From Pseudomonas sp. H1h (GTDB lineage Bacteria; Pseudomonadota; Gammaproteobacteria; Pseudomonadales; Pseudomonadaceae), in the NCBI RefSeq assembly GCF_000633255.1, contig NZ_AYMJ01000006.1, positions 1-64,000 on the forward strand: a stretch of 64,000 nt of DNA, in the 5' to 3' direction. The notes under the pieces were generated by a model. It worked only from the letters and a program-made list of their open reading frames with translations. It did no database searches and had not been told where the DNA came from. Positions 18,204 through 26,274 of the stretch are shown piece by piece. A program made the position numbers and the translations under genes. Position 1 is the first letter of the stretch. Each line of letters starts with the position of its first letter.

Positions 18204-19505
18204 ATGACCGATGTACGTACACCTGCTGCCGAAAATCCCGCTGTAGATCTCACCCGCAACACCGAAACGGCCCACAAGGGCTGGAGCAAATCCGACACCA
18301 CCTGGATGCTTGGCCTGTACGGCACCGCGATTGGCGCCGGCACCTTGTTCCTGCCGATCAACGCTGGCATCGGCGGTTTCTGGCCGTTGCTGATTCTGGC
18401 GCTGCTGGCGTTCCCGATGACCTTCTTCGCCCACCGGGGCCTGACCCGTTTCGTGCTGTCCGGACGTTCGGGCGACATCACCGAAGTCGTCGAAGAACAC
18501 TTCGGCATCGGTGCCGGCAAGCTGATCACCCTCCTGTATTTCTTCGCGATATTCCCGATCCTGCTGGTGTACAGCGTCGCGCTGACCAATACCCTGAGCA
18601 GTTTTCTCGAGCACCAATTGCACATCGCCCCGCCGCCCCGGGCGATTCTGTCGCTGGCGCTGATCCTCGGCCTGATGGCAATCGTGCGTTGCGGGCAGAA
18701 CGTGATCGTCAAGGCCATGAGTGTGCTGGTCTACCCGTTCGTCGCCGCCCTGTTGCTGCTCGGTCTGAGCCTGATCCCCAACTGGAACGGTGCGTTCTTC
18801 GCCAGCGCCCAGGAGGCGATGCCGCTGTCGACGTTCCTCAAGACGATGTGGCTGGCGATCCCGGTGATGGTGTTCTCGTTCAACCATTCGCCGATCATCT
18901 CCGCATTCGCGGTTGACCAGAAGCAGCGCTATGGCGCCCAAGCCGAACGCAAGAGCAGCGGCATCCTTGCCATCGCGCACGGCATGATGGTGGTGACCGT
19001 GATGTTCTTCTGCTTCAGTTGCGTGCTGGCGCTGTCGCCGGCCGATCTGGCCGCCGCGAAGGCGCAGAACATTTCGATCCTGTCGTACCTGGCGAACCAT
19101 TTCCAGACGCCGGTCATCGCCTACGCCGCGCCGCTGATTGCGCTGGTGGCGATCACCAAATCCTTCCTCGGCCACTACATCGGCGCCAGCGAAGGCTTTC
19201 AGGGCATGATCGTCAAAAGCCTGCGCAGCCGTGGCAAGGTGATGTCGGCGAGCTGGCTGAACCGTGCGACCGCACTGTTCATGATCCTCAGTTGCTGGGC
19301 CGTGGCGACCTTCAACCCGAGCATCCTGGGCATGATCGAAAATCTCGGCGGGCCGGTGATTGCCTGCCTGTTGTTTCTGATGCCGATGTACGCCATCCGC
19401 CGCGTGCCGGCCTTGCGCCAGTACTCGGGTCAGGTGTCCAACGTGTTCGTGGTGCTGATCGGCTTGATTGCACTGTCGGCGATCATCTACTCGGTTCTGC
19501 CCTGA
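18204..19505 (+). CDS. HAAAP-family serine/threonine transporter (SdaC-like)
   Basis: A 433-residue inner-membrane proton symporter with about eleven helices. The first helix carries LYGTAIGAGTLFLPINAGIG, typical of SdaC/TdcC proteins. Context beside serine dehydratase points to serine uptake. The ATG at 18204 has GAGG upstream; a GTG 12 codons earlier is less likely. A strong terminator follows, so sdaA and this gene form one unit. Confidence 0.88.
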   Translation: MTDVRTPAAENPAVDLTRNTETAHKGWSKSDTTWMLGLYGTAIGAGTLFLPINAGIGGFWPLLILALLAFPMTFFAHRGLTRFVLSGRSGDITEVVEEHFGIGAGKLITLLYFFAIFPILLVYSVALTNTLSSFLEHQLHIAPPPRAILSLALILGLMAIVRCGQNVIVKAMSVLVYPFVAALLLLGLSLIPNWNGAFFASAQEAMPLSTFLKTMWLAIPVMVFSFNHSPIISAFAVDQKQRYGAQAERKSSGILAIAHGMMVVTVMFFCFSCVLALSPADLAAAKAQNISILSYLANHFQTPVIAYAAPLIALVAITKSFLGHYIGASEGFQGMIVKSLRSRGKVMSASWLNRATALFMILSCWAVATFNPSILGMIENLGGPVIACLLFLMPMYAIRRVPALRQYSGQVSNVFVVLIGLIALSAIIYSVLP

Positions 19506-19523
19506 AACGGGCCACAAATGAAC

Positions 19524-19550
19524 AAGGCGAGCCCTGTGCTCGCCTTTTTT
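19524..19550 (+). terminator. Rho-independent terminator after the serine transporter
   Basis: Stem AAGGCGAG/CTCGCCTT followed by a run of six Ts, 19 bases after the stop codon. The remaining gap to 19804 shows no further feature. Confidence 0.9.
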
Positions 19551-19803
19551 CTGCCGTATCCATTGTGTGAAAAATTTCCCGGCATAGCCCTTGCTACACA
19601 CCTGCAAGCGCTGCCGCAGGCCCGCGATCCCTGGCTCTTGATGACCTGCGTCAACGCACGGCAGAGCAAAAGACCGCAGCCTTCCACAGCACTTACAGAG
19701 GCAAATGGCGAAATGGCCACGGAATGGCCGATGGTCCGGTATGGCGAACCAACCCGATCACGGCCGGTCAACAACTGCACGTTCAATCAGGCGGTGACGC
19801 ATC

Positions 19804-20121
19804 ATGGACAACCCTTTTCAGATCATTACCGATGCCTTCGCGCCGGACTATCAGATCAACCTGAGCATTCAGGGGCTGGACGGCTGCATCATGCTGACCC
19901 TGTCGAACAGCGGCCGCATCGTGGCCAAACGCATGATCAGCAGCGAACAACGTAACGATCCAGAGCGCCTGAAGCGCTTGGTGCAAAGCATTCAATTCGG
20001 CATCGCCATCGAACAGGGCCACAGCGCCATGGCGATCCTCGAAGCGATGACCAACGGCGCCGGGCTGCCGCCGCCACCGCAGCAAATCGACGGCCGGTCA
20101 CGACCGTCGGCAGGTCTTTAA
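19804..20121 (+). CDS. DUF3509-family protein
   Basis: A 105-residue soluble protein resembling the Pseudomonas DUF3509 family (starts MDNPFQIITDAFAPDYQINL, then GIAIEQGHSAMAIL). No catalytic motif is visible and the function is unknown. The ribosome binding site is weak. It ends convergently with psiE, the two stop codons overlapping by four bases. Confidence 0.7.
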   Translation: MDNPFQIITDAFAPDYQINLSIQGLDGCIMLTLSNSGRIVAKRMISSEQRNDPERLKRLVQSIQFGIAIEQGHSAMAILEAMTNGAGLPPPPQQIDGRSRPSAGL

Positions 20122-20618
20122 AGCTCGCCCTTCTCGATTTCGGGGTGCTCACCGGAACCGGCACCGAGCTTGCGCTGCGGCTTCTCGATCTTCACCGAGG
20201 GAAATTGCGACGAGGCGTAACGCACCACCAGGATCGAAAATGCCAGCAGCAGAATCCCGCCGCACAGGTAGATGATGCCCATGTCCGGCGGGTTGTGGTG
20301 CGAGACGTTGGAGATCAGCAGGCGGGTCAGCGCCGTGATCGCCACGTAGATCAGGAAGCGCACTGGCATGTGGTTGGTCTTGAAATAAATCCCGACCATC
20401 GCCCCCAGTTCGAGATAGATGAACAGCAGCAGAATGTCATCGATCTTGATGTGGCCTTCTTCGAGCATGCCGAGAAATTCCATCACCGCCGCCCACGCGG
20501 TCACCGCACCAATGGCGAACAGCGCCAGGTAGTGGAAGGTCTCGACGAACAGGTTGCCCAGGGACTCGGCCAGTTGATGCACGTTTTGCCGCAGTTTCTC
20601 GGCCCAGTTGATTTTCAC
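20118..20618 (-). CDS. psiE: PsiE-family phosphate-starvation-inducible membrane protein
   Basis: A 166-residue inner-membrane protein with four helices (about 25-45, 55-75, 83-103, 112-135) and the PsiE-type text FETFHYLALFAIGAV-like (here VETFHYLALFAIG). In E. coli it is induced by phosphate starvation and repressed by cAMP-CRP; its function is unknown. I start at a GTG at 20618 because AAGGA lies eight bases upstream; the longer open frame has no such signal. A perfect CRP-type palindrome lies about 260 bp upstream. Confidence 0.82.
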   Translation of the reverse strand: MKINWAEKLRQNVHQLAESLGNLFVETFHYLALFAIGAVTAWAAVMEFLGMLEEGHIKIDDILLLFIYLELGAMVGIYFKTNHMPVRFLIYVAITALTRLLISNVSHHNPPDMGIIYLCGGILLLAFSILVVRYASSQFPSVKIEKPQRKLGAGSGEHPEIEKGEL

Positions 20619-20878
20619 GATGATGTTCCTTAGCCCGATGCGAGCGGATGATGCCGGTTGGACGTGACGGTTTTCTGTATGCGCTTTGTGCCATGCAGAA
20701 ACAAGGCCACGCATCATGGCGAGCGGGCATAAATCCTGCGCCGTGGCGTTTGGTCGCACCGTAGAACAAGTACCGTCAGCCGGAATGATTGTGACGGTAT
20801 AACTTAAATTTATTGATGAATTAATGACGATCGAAAAGGCATTAGCTTATAAGCGAAATATTATTAACCGGCTCAACA

Positions 20879-20894
20879 TGTGAACTTGCTCACA
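20879..20894. promoter_or_regulatory. Perfect CRP/Vfr-type palindrome
   Basis: TGTGA-N6-TCACA, exactly the CRP half-site arrangement, lies in the 324-bp gap between psiE and the 3' end of luxR. E. coli psiE is CRP-controlled and Vfr is the Pseudomonas CRP homologue, so psiE is the plausible target, but the 260-bp distance is long. Otherwise this gap is AT-rich with nothing else recognisable. Confidence 0.4.
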
Positions 20895-20942
20895 TTCACC
20901 CCGATTATTGACCAGGCAGTCATTAATAAATGGCTGTTGTAA

Positions 20943-21662
20943 TTATTTCCAGAGCAGCCCCATCAAAGAAGCTTTAACCGCCGCGGCAATCTTGTTTTGG
21001 CAACCGAGTTTCTTCAGGCAATGATTTATATGGAAGTTAACCGTCCTTTTGCTGATGCCGAGGATCACCGAAACATCGTCCGATGACTTTCCGTCAGCCG
21101 TCCATTGGAGGATTTCCTTTTCGCGCAGAGACAACTCGATCGGCACCGGCAGAACAGCATCCGCCCCGCGCATCTGTAATCGGGTGAGGCCCAAATGGGT
21201 AATCTGCGCCAGCCACGACAGCTCAGCCTGTTTGGTCTCGAGTTCCAGCGCGGTGATCGTCTCGCCGCCCCGCGCAAACGTCACCAGCCCTTGAGTTTCG
21301 CTGTTGAGCAGCGTTTGCCCCCAGCCCTCCGAGAGTCCGTGAGACTGCGCTTCCTGCCAGAATTCGGGTGCCTGAGCCTTGAGTTCGGCATCCCACAGCA
21401 CCGGTTTCACACTGCGCATTGCGCGTATGACGTAAGGGTCGATTTCCAGGTAACGATTGGCGGAATAGGCAGCTTGCCAGGCGGGGGAATAGTTATTGGC
21501 GAGAAACAGGCAAGGTTTGGTGATAGGAAAAAGCCTGCGTGAACCATAGGCCACATAATCAAACTCCAATTGCCTGGCAACGGCCTTGATATTGTCGAAC
21601 AATAATTCGACATCCGTTGCAGACATGGCGTTTTCCAACAGTTCGGCCTGCCAGTACGACAT
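20943..21662 (-). CDS. LuxR-type acyl-homoserine-lactone-responsive regulator
   Basis: A 239-residue quorum-sensing regulator. The autoinducer-binding domain keeps the invariant positions of TraR/LuxR: Trp and Tyr in PAWQAAY, Asp-Pro in EIDPYV, Trp in PVLWDAE and Gly in SHGLSEGW, so it should bind an AHL. The GerE helix-turn-helix is complete (LSLREKEILQWTADGKSSDD, then ISKRTVNFHINHCLKKLG). It is divergent from a luxI gene, and the lux box lies between them. It is clearly a cognate rather than a solo LuxR. Confidence 0.93.
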   Translation of the reverse strand: MSYWQAELLENAMSATDVELLFDNIKAVARQLEFDYVAYGSRRLFPITKPCLFLANNYSPAWQAAYSANRYLEIDPYVIRAMRSVKPVLWDAELKAQAPEFWQEAQSHGLSEGWGQTLLNSETQGLVTFARGGETITALELETKQAELSWLAQITHLGLTRLQMRGADAVLPVPIELSLREKEILQWTADGKSSDDVSVILGISKRTVNFHINHCLKKLGCQNKIAAAVKASLMGLLWK

Positions 21663-21736
21663 AGAGATTCCTTTCTCACCGTTATTGCTGTCGGCCTCTT
21701 GCCAACATGCCTAGCATATTTCCAAATGTTTCCGCT

Positions 21737-21756
21737 AGCTGTCAAGGGTGACAGGT
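21737..21756. promoter_or_regulatory. lux box upstream of luxI
   Basis: The 20-bp inverted repeat with CTGTCA and TGACAG arms separated by four bases has seven of eight outer positions paired. It closely resembles operators of LuxR/TraR-type regulators. It is centred 71 bp upstream of the luxI ATG, which allows a -10 near 21778 (ctttaat). It probably drives autoinduction of luxI and the genes behind it. Confidence 0.85.
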
Positions 21757-21817
21757 AGTCTGCGATCGCAGTGTGCACTTTAATCGCCACCTAACCAATC
21801 ACTAAACGGAATCTGTG

Positions 21818-22372
21818 ATGGATTACTTGTCAGGACGTTATGACCAGTTGACGACAGTAAAGCGTCAACGCTTGGCTCAATATCGCTATCAGGTCTTTGT
21901 CGAACGCCTCGGCTGGCAATTATCAACACCGGACGATTTCGAGTTCGACCAGTTTGACCACAGTGGCACCCATTACATCGTCGCTGAAGAAGACGACGGC
22001 AACATCAAAGGTTGCGCGCGCCTGCTGCCGACCACCCAACCATACCTGCTGAGTGAGGTATTCACCTCGCTGCTCGGCGACACGCCTGCCCCGTGCGGCG
22101 ACGACATCTGGGAGCTGTCGCGGTTTACCTCCCTGGACCTTGATGCCGAGGGCGGAAAAAATGAACAGGTGATGTCCGACGAAAACACCGTCGGCCTGTT
22201 CATGGCCACTCTGGAATACGCCAGGACTTGCGGCGTCTCGCACCTGGTGTCGGTTTCACCGGTGGCGATCGGACGTCTGTTGAAGCGTGGCGGCATTGAG
22301 TACAAGTGGCTGGCACCGCCGCAGGTTCTCGACAACCGTACCCTGGGCGCCTGCTACATCACGGTGCAGTAA
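21818..22372 (+). CDS. Acyl-homoserine-lactone synthase (LuxI family)
   Basis: A 184-residue synthase making an AHL signal from S-adenosylmethionine and acyl-ACP. Conserved LuxI residues are present: Arg/Phe/Trp in RYQVFVERLGW, the two acidic residues in FEFDQFD, Arg in GCARLLPT and the ELSRF motif. Length is slightly below the usual 190-220. The ATG at 21818 has CGGA seven bases upstream; a GTG one codon earlier is possible. The acyl chain cannot be deduced. It heads a probable transcript with the AfsA-like, reductase and SDR genes. Confidence 0.95.
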   Translation: MDYLSGRYDQLTTVKRQRLAQYRYQVFVERLGWQLSTPDDFEFDQFDHSGTHYIVAEEDDGNIKGCARLLPTTQPYLLSEVFTSLLGDTPAPCGDDIWELSRFTSLDLDAEGGKNEQVMSDENTVGLFMATLEYARTCGVSHLVSVSPVAIGRLLKRGGIEYKWLAPPQVLDNRTLGACYITVQ

Positions 22373-22507
22373 CCCTTCCCGGCCTACCACATGCGCACAT
22401 CCAGTGAAGCTGCTGACAGCCGTCGAGCAGCTCACATCGGTGTGGGTCGATTTCACGACATGGATAGCAACCGCAGCACAACCAACGTTCAACGCAGAGG
22501 GATGATC

Positions 22508-23752
22508 ATGATCGACATGCAAAGGAAAGTTGCCAAAGACATCGTCCACAAGGGCCATGATGACGATGTATTGATTTACGACGCCCACCACTTGTTGCCA
22601 GCCTGGCTGCCTGCCGCCATCGTGCAGCAGGCCAACCTTGATCCGGCGGATCTGGAAATCGTCAATCAGGCCTATCGTCTGGACAGCAATCGTCTGGTAC
22701 TGCGCTCGCTGCCAACGATCATCGACCTCGAAGAACTCGAACAGGCGGGCCTGTCGGACTGTCTGCCGGAGCTGCTGACGAACTACGAAAAAGCCACTGA
22801 CCACCTGATTCTCAGTGGCGCCTGGGTACTGGAAAGCACCGAGGCCAAACTGGCCCAACTGCCTGGCCAGCAATCCTTGCTCGACCTCGCTCAGCGTCGA
22901 CGCGTACACCAGGTCCTGAAGCAGATCGACGGTTGCCCGCAGCAGGGCCTGCTTTACTTCACGCTGTTCAACGATACCGCCAACTACTTCTTCTACCGCA
23001 AACACCACGAGCACGTTCCCGGCCTGATGCTGATCGAAGCCGCGCGCCAGGCAATGTACGCGCAGTTCTATGAGCACAGCGGCTACGCCCGGGGTGAAGT
23101 GTCGATTTCCATCGTTGACCTGTTATCCAGCTTCCCCCGTTACACCGAGTCGTCGTTTCAGGTCGACGTACTCGTCGGTGATTACGAAGGCATGGCGCCA
23201 CCTCGGGGGCGCAAGGTCGACAAGCGTGCGCGCTTCTTCCAGCGCGGCGAGTTGGTGGCCGACATCCGTCTGCACGGCGAAGTGATCAAGATGCCGGTGT
23301 TCAAGCGCATGCGTAACATCAGCATCGACCCGGCATGCTGGTTCCGTCCGCTCAAGGGCATCCGCCATGAAGTGCTGGTGCGCCTGGATTCCGGTCGCCA
23401 TCTGTCTGCGCGCCTGGAGTTGCTGTCGATGGCCGGCTTGCAAGTGCAATGCGACAGCCCGCTCGACGCATCCGAGCGCGGCCACGTCTATCTGTATCTG
23501 GAAAGCGAAGGCATGATCAGCCTGCCGCTGCAGTCGCTGTACGTCAGCGATGCGGCCAATGCCGGCACACTCAGACTGCAACTGGCAGAACTGGATTCAC
23601 CCCTGCGCTTCAAATGGCGCGAAGTGCTCAAGCAGTTCGCCTACTTCTCCCACGAAGAAACGGCGCCAGCGTCCGTGGCGGCCCTCGGGCAGCCGCTGTG
23701 GATGACGTTCGACCAGGCCTGCGCCATGCCCGAGCAAAGGAAGGAAGCATGA
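22508..23752 (+). CDS. AfsA-type hotdog-domain protein with a possible PilZ-like C-terminal domain
   Basis: A 414-residue protein. Two AfsA (A-factor biosynthesis) hotdog motifs are visible: VHKGHDDDVLIYD near residue 13, and HEHVPGLMLIEAARQAMYAQ near residue 171, which mirrors the DHVPGMLLLEAARQA text of Streptomyces AfsA. AfsA condenses a beta-ketoacyl thioester with dihydroxyacetone phosphate on the way to gamma-butyrolactones. The last 120 residues (about 285-395; MAGLQVQCDSPLD) resemble a PilZ fold but lack a clean Arg-rich c-di-GMP motif. The ATG at 22508 has AGAGGG six bases upstream; the 135-bp gap after luxI shows no terminator. Its stop overlaps the next gene. The AfsA assignment is good; the chemistry made here is unproven. 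Confidence 0.78.
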   Translation: MIDMQRKVAKDIVHKGHDDDVLIYDAHHLLPAWLPAAIVQQANLDPADLEIVNQAYRLDSNRLVLRSLPTIIDLEELEQAGLSDCLPELLTNYEKATDHLILSGAWVLESTEAKLAQLPGQQSLLDLAQRRRVHQVLKQIDGCPQQGLLYFTLFNDTANYFFYRKHHEHVPGLMLIEAARQAMYAQFYEHSGYARGEVSISIVDLLSSFPRYTESSFQVDVLVGDYEGMAPPRGRKVDKRARFFQRGELVADIRLHGEVIKMPVFKRMRNISIDPACWFRPLKGIRHEVLVRLDSGRHLSARLELLSMAGLQVQCDSPLDASERGHVYLYLESEGMISLPLQSLYVSDAANAGTLRLQLAELDSPLRFKWREVLKQFAYFSHEETAPASVAALGQPLWMTFDQACAMPEQRKEA

Positions 23753-24897
23753 TGTCGCGCTATCCCCATGTGCTTGAGCCTCTGCACCTTGCCGGCGGGC
23801 TGGAGTTGCGCAATCGGTTGTTCTTCGCCTCGATGGGCGTTGACCTGGCCGATCAGAGCGGGTGTGTGACGCCCGCCATGATCGAGTTCTATCAGGGCAT
23901 CATGGAGGGCGGATGCTCCATGGCGTTTCTGTGCAACGCCACCGTCTCGCCGCAATCACGCTTGCAAAGCACCGGCCTGGGTCTGTTCGAGGCGCATCAG
24001 GGCGAATCGCTCAAGGCCATGTTCGCCATGGCCAGGCGCGTCAATACGCCGATAGGTGTGCAGTTGCAGCATTACGGCGGTCAGGGCACCACCACGCACA
24101 CCGGCGTTGCGGTGCTGACACCCAGTGGCGTGCCCTGCCCGCGCGTGTCGAAGCTCGATCCGGACTATCGGGTGCGGATCATGGACGAAACCGACATCGC
24201 CCTGGTGATCGAACAGTTCGCCCATTCCGCCTGGCTGGCCTGGACCAACGGCGCGCAACTGGTGCAATTGCAAGCGTCCAATGGCTACTTGCTGAGCAGT
24301 TTTCTCTCGCCGCACACCAACCATCGCACGGATCGCTACGGTGGCAGCGAAGAGAATCGCGCGCGCCTGCTGCTTGAGGTGGTCAAGGCCATTCGCGAGC
24401 GCACCGAGGGCCAGTTGATCGTCACCATCAGGCTCGGCATCGATGATCGCCTGGGTGATGCAGGGCTGCAGTTTCCCGACATCAAGGAAACCGTTCAGGC
24501 CCTCTGCCAGGCAGGTGTCGCTGCGCTGGAATGTTCGATGTGCATGGGTGCGACATTCGGTCAGTTGATCATGCATTCCGAGACCATGGATGAGTACCTG
24601 CAAGCCGGCGTCCGGGCGATCAAGGCCGTGTCGACGGTGCCGGTGGGCTATGCCGGCTTCATCGATGGCCTGGACAAGGCTGAACAATTGCTGGCCGATG
24701 GCGTATGCGACTGGGTGGGAATGTCACGGGCGCTGTTTGCCGACAACGATCTGATCAACAAAACCCTGCAGGGCCGCTCCGCCGACATCCATAAATGCCG
24801 ATGGGACAGCCAGTGCTTCAGCGATAAAAGCAACCCACGTCTGGACCGCGTGTATTGCTGCGTGAACCCCAAATATTTACGCCCCGCGTTGGCATAA
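23749..24897 (+). CDS. Old-yellow-enzyme-type FMN oxidoreductase (short dienoyl-CoA-reductase-like)
   Basis: A 382-residue TIM-barrel flavoenzyme. The FMN/substrate signatures are GVQLQHYGGQ (about 105) and SNGYLLSSFLSPHTNHRTDRYGGS split around 176-199. It stops after the barrel, lacking the FAD/NAD domains of FadH-type enzymes. The C-terminal cysteine cluster is unusual: KCRWDSQC and CCVNP keep parts of the [4Fe-4S] motif, with an Asp where the second Cys normally is. OYEs reduce activated C=C bonds, including alpha,beta-unsaturated lactones. Its ATG overlaps the AfsA-like stop codon (ATGA); a second ATG follows directly at 23752. Proposed role: ene reduction in the AfsA-linked pathway (inference). 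Confidence 0.82.
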   Translation: MMSRYPHVLEPLHLAGGLELRNRLFFASMGVDLADQSGCVTPAMIEFYQGIMEGGCSMAFLCNATVSPQSRLQSTGLGLFEAHQGESLKAMFAMARRVNTPIGVQLQHYGGQGTTTHTGVAVLTPSGVPCPRVSKLDPDYRVRIMDETDIALVIEQFAHSAWLAWTNGAQLVQLQASNGYLLSSFLSPHTNHRTDRYGGSEENRARLLLEVVKAIRERTEGQLIVTIRLGIDDRLGDAGLQFPDIKETVQALCQAGVAALECSMCMGATFGQLIMHSETMDEYLQAGVRAIKAVSTVPVGYAGFIDGLDKAEQLLADGVCDWVGMSRALFADNDLINKTLQGRSADIHKCRWDSQCFSDKSNPRLDRVYCCVNPKYLRPALA

Positions 24898-24910
24898 GGA
24901 GATGCGACAC

Positions 24911-25681
24911 ATGTACGATTTTCTGGGAAAAGTATGCCTGGTCACCGGCGGCACCAGCGGCATTGGCGAGACTGTCAGCGAGCGCCTGATCAGGGCGGGA
25001 GCCGAGGTGATCGTATTCGGCAGAGACGAGGAAAAAGGCGCGGCCCTGGCCGATCGGTTGGGTGAACACTGCCGGTTCATCGCCTGCGATGTCGGTGATC
25101 CGGCGCAGGTCGAGCAGGCCTTCGCGACCATTCGTTCGGTCTACGGCAAACTCGATTGCGCGTTCAACAATGCCGGCGTCACCGCACGTTACGGCGCACT
25201 GGCGGACTCGTGCCCGGAAGACTGGATGAAGGTGATGAACATCAACGTCAATGGCACCTACCATTGCATGCGTCATGAATTGCAACTCATGCTCACTCGC
25301 GGTACGGGCGCCATCGTTAACACCTCGTCCTGCGCCGGCGTCGTGCCGATTGGCGGCCAAGTGGCGTACGTTGCCAGCAAACAGGCAATCAACGGCATGA
25401 CCCAGGTCGCGTCGATTGAAAACGCCCGGCTCGAAGAGGGTGGCTGCATTCGCGTCAATGCGGTCGCGCCGGGGCCGATTCTCGGCGGGATGAACAGCGA
25501 GGCGCGCCTCAGGGCCGCGCCGGAAAACACCCAGCGCAAAATCAACGTGACTTCGATGAAACGCTTCGGTACGGCGGATGAAGTGGCCAACGCTGTACTC
25601 TGGCTGCTCAGCGAGCAGGCGGCTTACGTCACCGGGGTGATCATGCCCATCGATGGAGGCTACGCCAGCGGCAAGTTCTGA
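24911..25681 (+). CDS. Short-chain dehydrogenase/reductase
   Basis: A 256-residue classical SDR: cofactor motif TGGTSGIGE (about 13-21), NNAG (about 87-90), catalytic Ser in NTSSCAG and YVASK (Tyr about 156, Lys about 160), ending with DGGYASG. AAGGAG lies nine bases before the ATG at 24911; an earlier ATG at 24902 overlaps that site. It begins 13 bases after the reductase and ends before a terminator, closing the luxI-afsA-OYE-SDR unit. A ketone-to-alcohol step in the cluster's product is the likely job; the substrate is unknown. Confidence 0.85.
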   Translation: MYDFLGKVCLVTGGTSGIGETVSERLIRAGAEVIVFGRDEEKGAALADRLGEHCRFIACDVGDPAQVEQAFATIRSVYGKLDCAFNNAGVTARYGALADSCPEDWMKVMNINVNGTYHCMRHELQLMLTRGTGAIVNTSSCAGVVPIGGQVAYVASKQAINGMTQVASIENARLEEGGCIRVNAVAPGPILGGMNSEARLRAAPENTQRKINVTSMKRFGTADEVANAVLWLLSEQAAYVTGVIMPIDGGYASGKF

Positions 25682-25695
25682 CCACAAGAAAACCG

Positions 25696-25722
25696 AACGA
25701 CCCGCCATGCGCGGGTCGTTTT
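25696..25722 (+). terminator. Terminator closing the quorum-sensing cluster
   Basis: Stem AACGACCCGC/GCGGGTCGTT with a five-base loop, followed by a short T-rich tail, 14 bases after the SDR stop codon. Confidence 0.8.
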
Positions 25723-25809
25723 GTTCAGCGCCGGAATCAGAAAAAACGCCAAATCCGGTCTACATTGAAAAGCCACTACCCAAAGCGCAGGGATTCGCTT
25801 ATCCTTTCG

Positions 25810-25825
25810 CTGTATATAAATACAG
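25810..25825. promoter_or_regulatory. LexA (SOS) box upstream of yebG
   Basis: CTGT-N8-ACAG with an AT-rich centre (ATATAAAT), a perfect match to the gammaproteobacterial LexA operator, 43 bp upstream of the yebG start. It indicates DNA-damage induction. Confidence 0.92.
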
Positions 25826-25868
25826 TAGTCGCCAAGACAACTAAATGTAAAGGCATGTGAGGTGGTGA

Positions 25869-26207
25869 ATGGCCGTCGAAGTGGTATACCGCAGCAGCCG
25901 AGATCTGGAGCGCTTGTTCATGGATAAAGCCGAAGCTGACCGTCATGACAAAATGCTCGAACTGGCCGAAATGCTGTCCGAAGTGTTGCAAAAAGCCGTT
26001 CCGTCGCTGAACGAGCAGCAGGTTGAAGAAGTCGGGATCTACATGGCGAAGAATCGCGATGTGTTCGCCAAGGCCTTCAAGAGTCAGCCTGACGCCCTGT
26101 CGGAGCTGATCAACGCACCGGCCGAGCCGGTGGCAGAAGTGGCTGAACCGGCAGAGTCTGCCGAAGCACCGGTCAAACCGGCAAAAACTGCGAAAGCGGC
26201 CAAGTAA
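25869..26207 (+). CDS. yebG: YebG-family DNA-damage-inducible protein
   Basis: A 112-residue SOS protein. The first 75 residues (MAVEVVYRSSRDLERLFMDK onward) match YebG. The tail is a low-complexity Pro/Ala/Glu/Lys stretch (about 80-112) that varies among homologues. AGGTGG precedes the ATG, and a perfect LexA box lies upstream. The molecular role is not established. Confidence 0.9.
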   Translation: MAVEVVYRSSRDLERLFMDKAEADRHDKMLELAEMLSEVLQKAVPSLNEQQVEEVGIYMAKNRDVFAKAFKSQPDALSELINAPAEPVAEVAEPAESAEAPVKPAKTAKAAK

Positions 26208-26226
26208 GCGTTACCTGAATTGAACA

Positions 26227-26257
26227 GGCCCCGAGTCAAATGGCTCGGGGCCTTTTT
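26227..26257 (+). terminator. Terminator after yebG
   Basis: Stem GGCCCCGAG/CTCGGGGCC followed by five Ts. Confidence 0.9.
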
Positions 26258-26274
26258 CATGCTCGCTGAACAGC

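Noticed and set aside
17649..19607. 652-codon leftward frame opposite sdaA and the serine transporter
   Set aside because: Low-complexity His/Gln/Arg-rich product covering two well-supported genes on the other strand.
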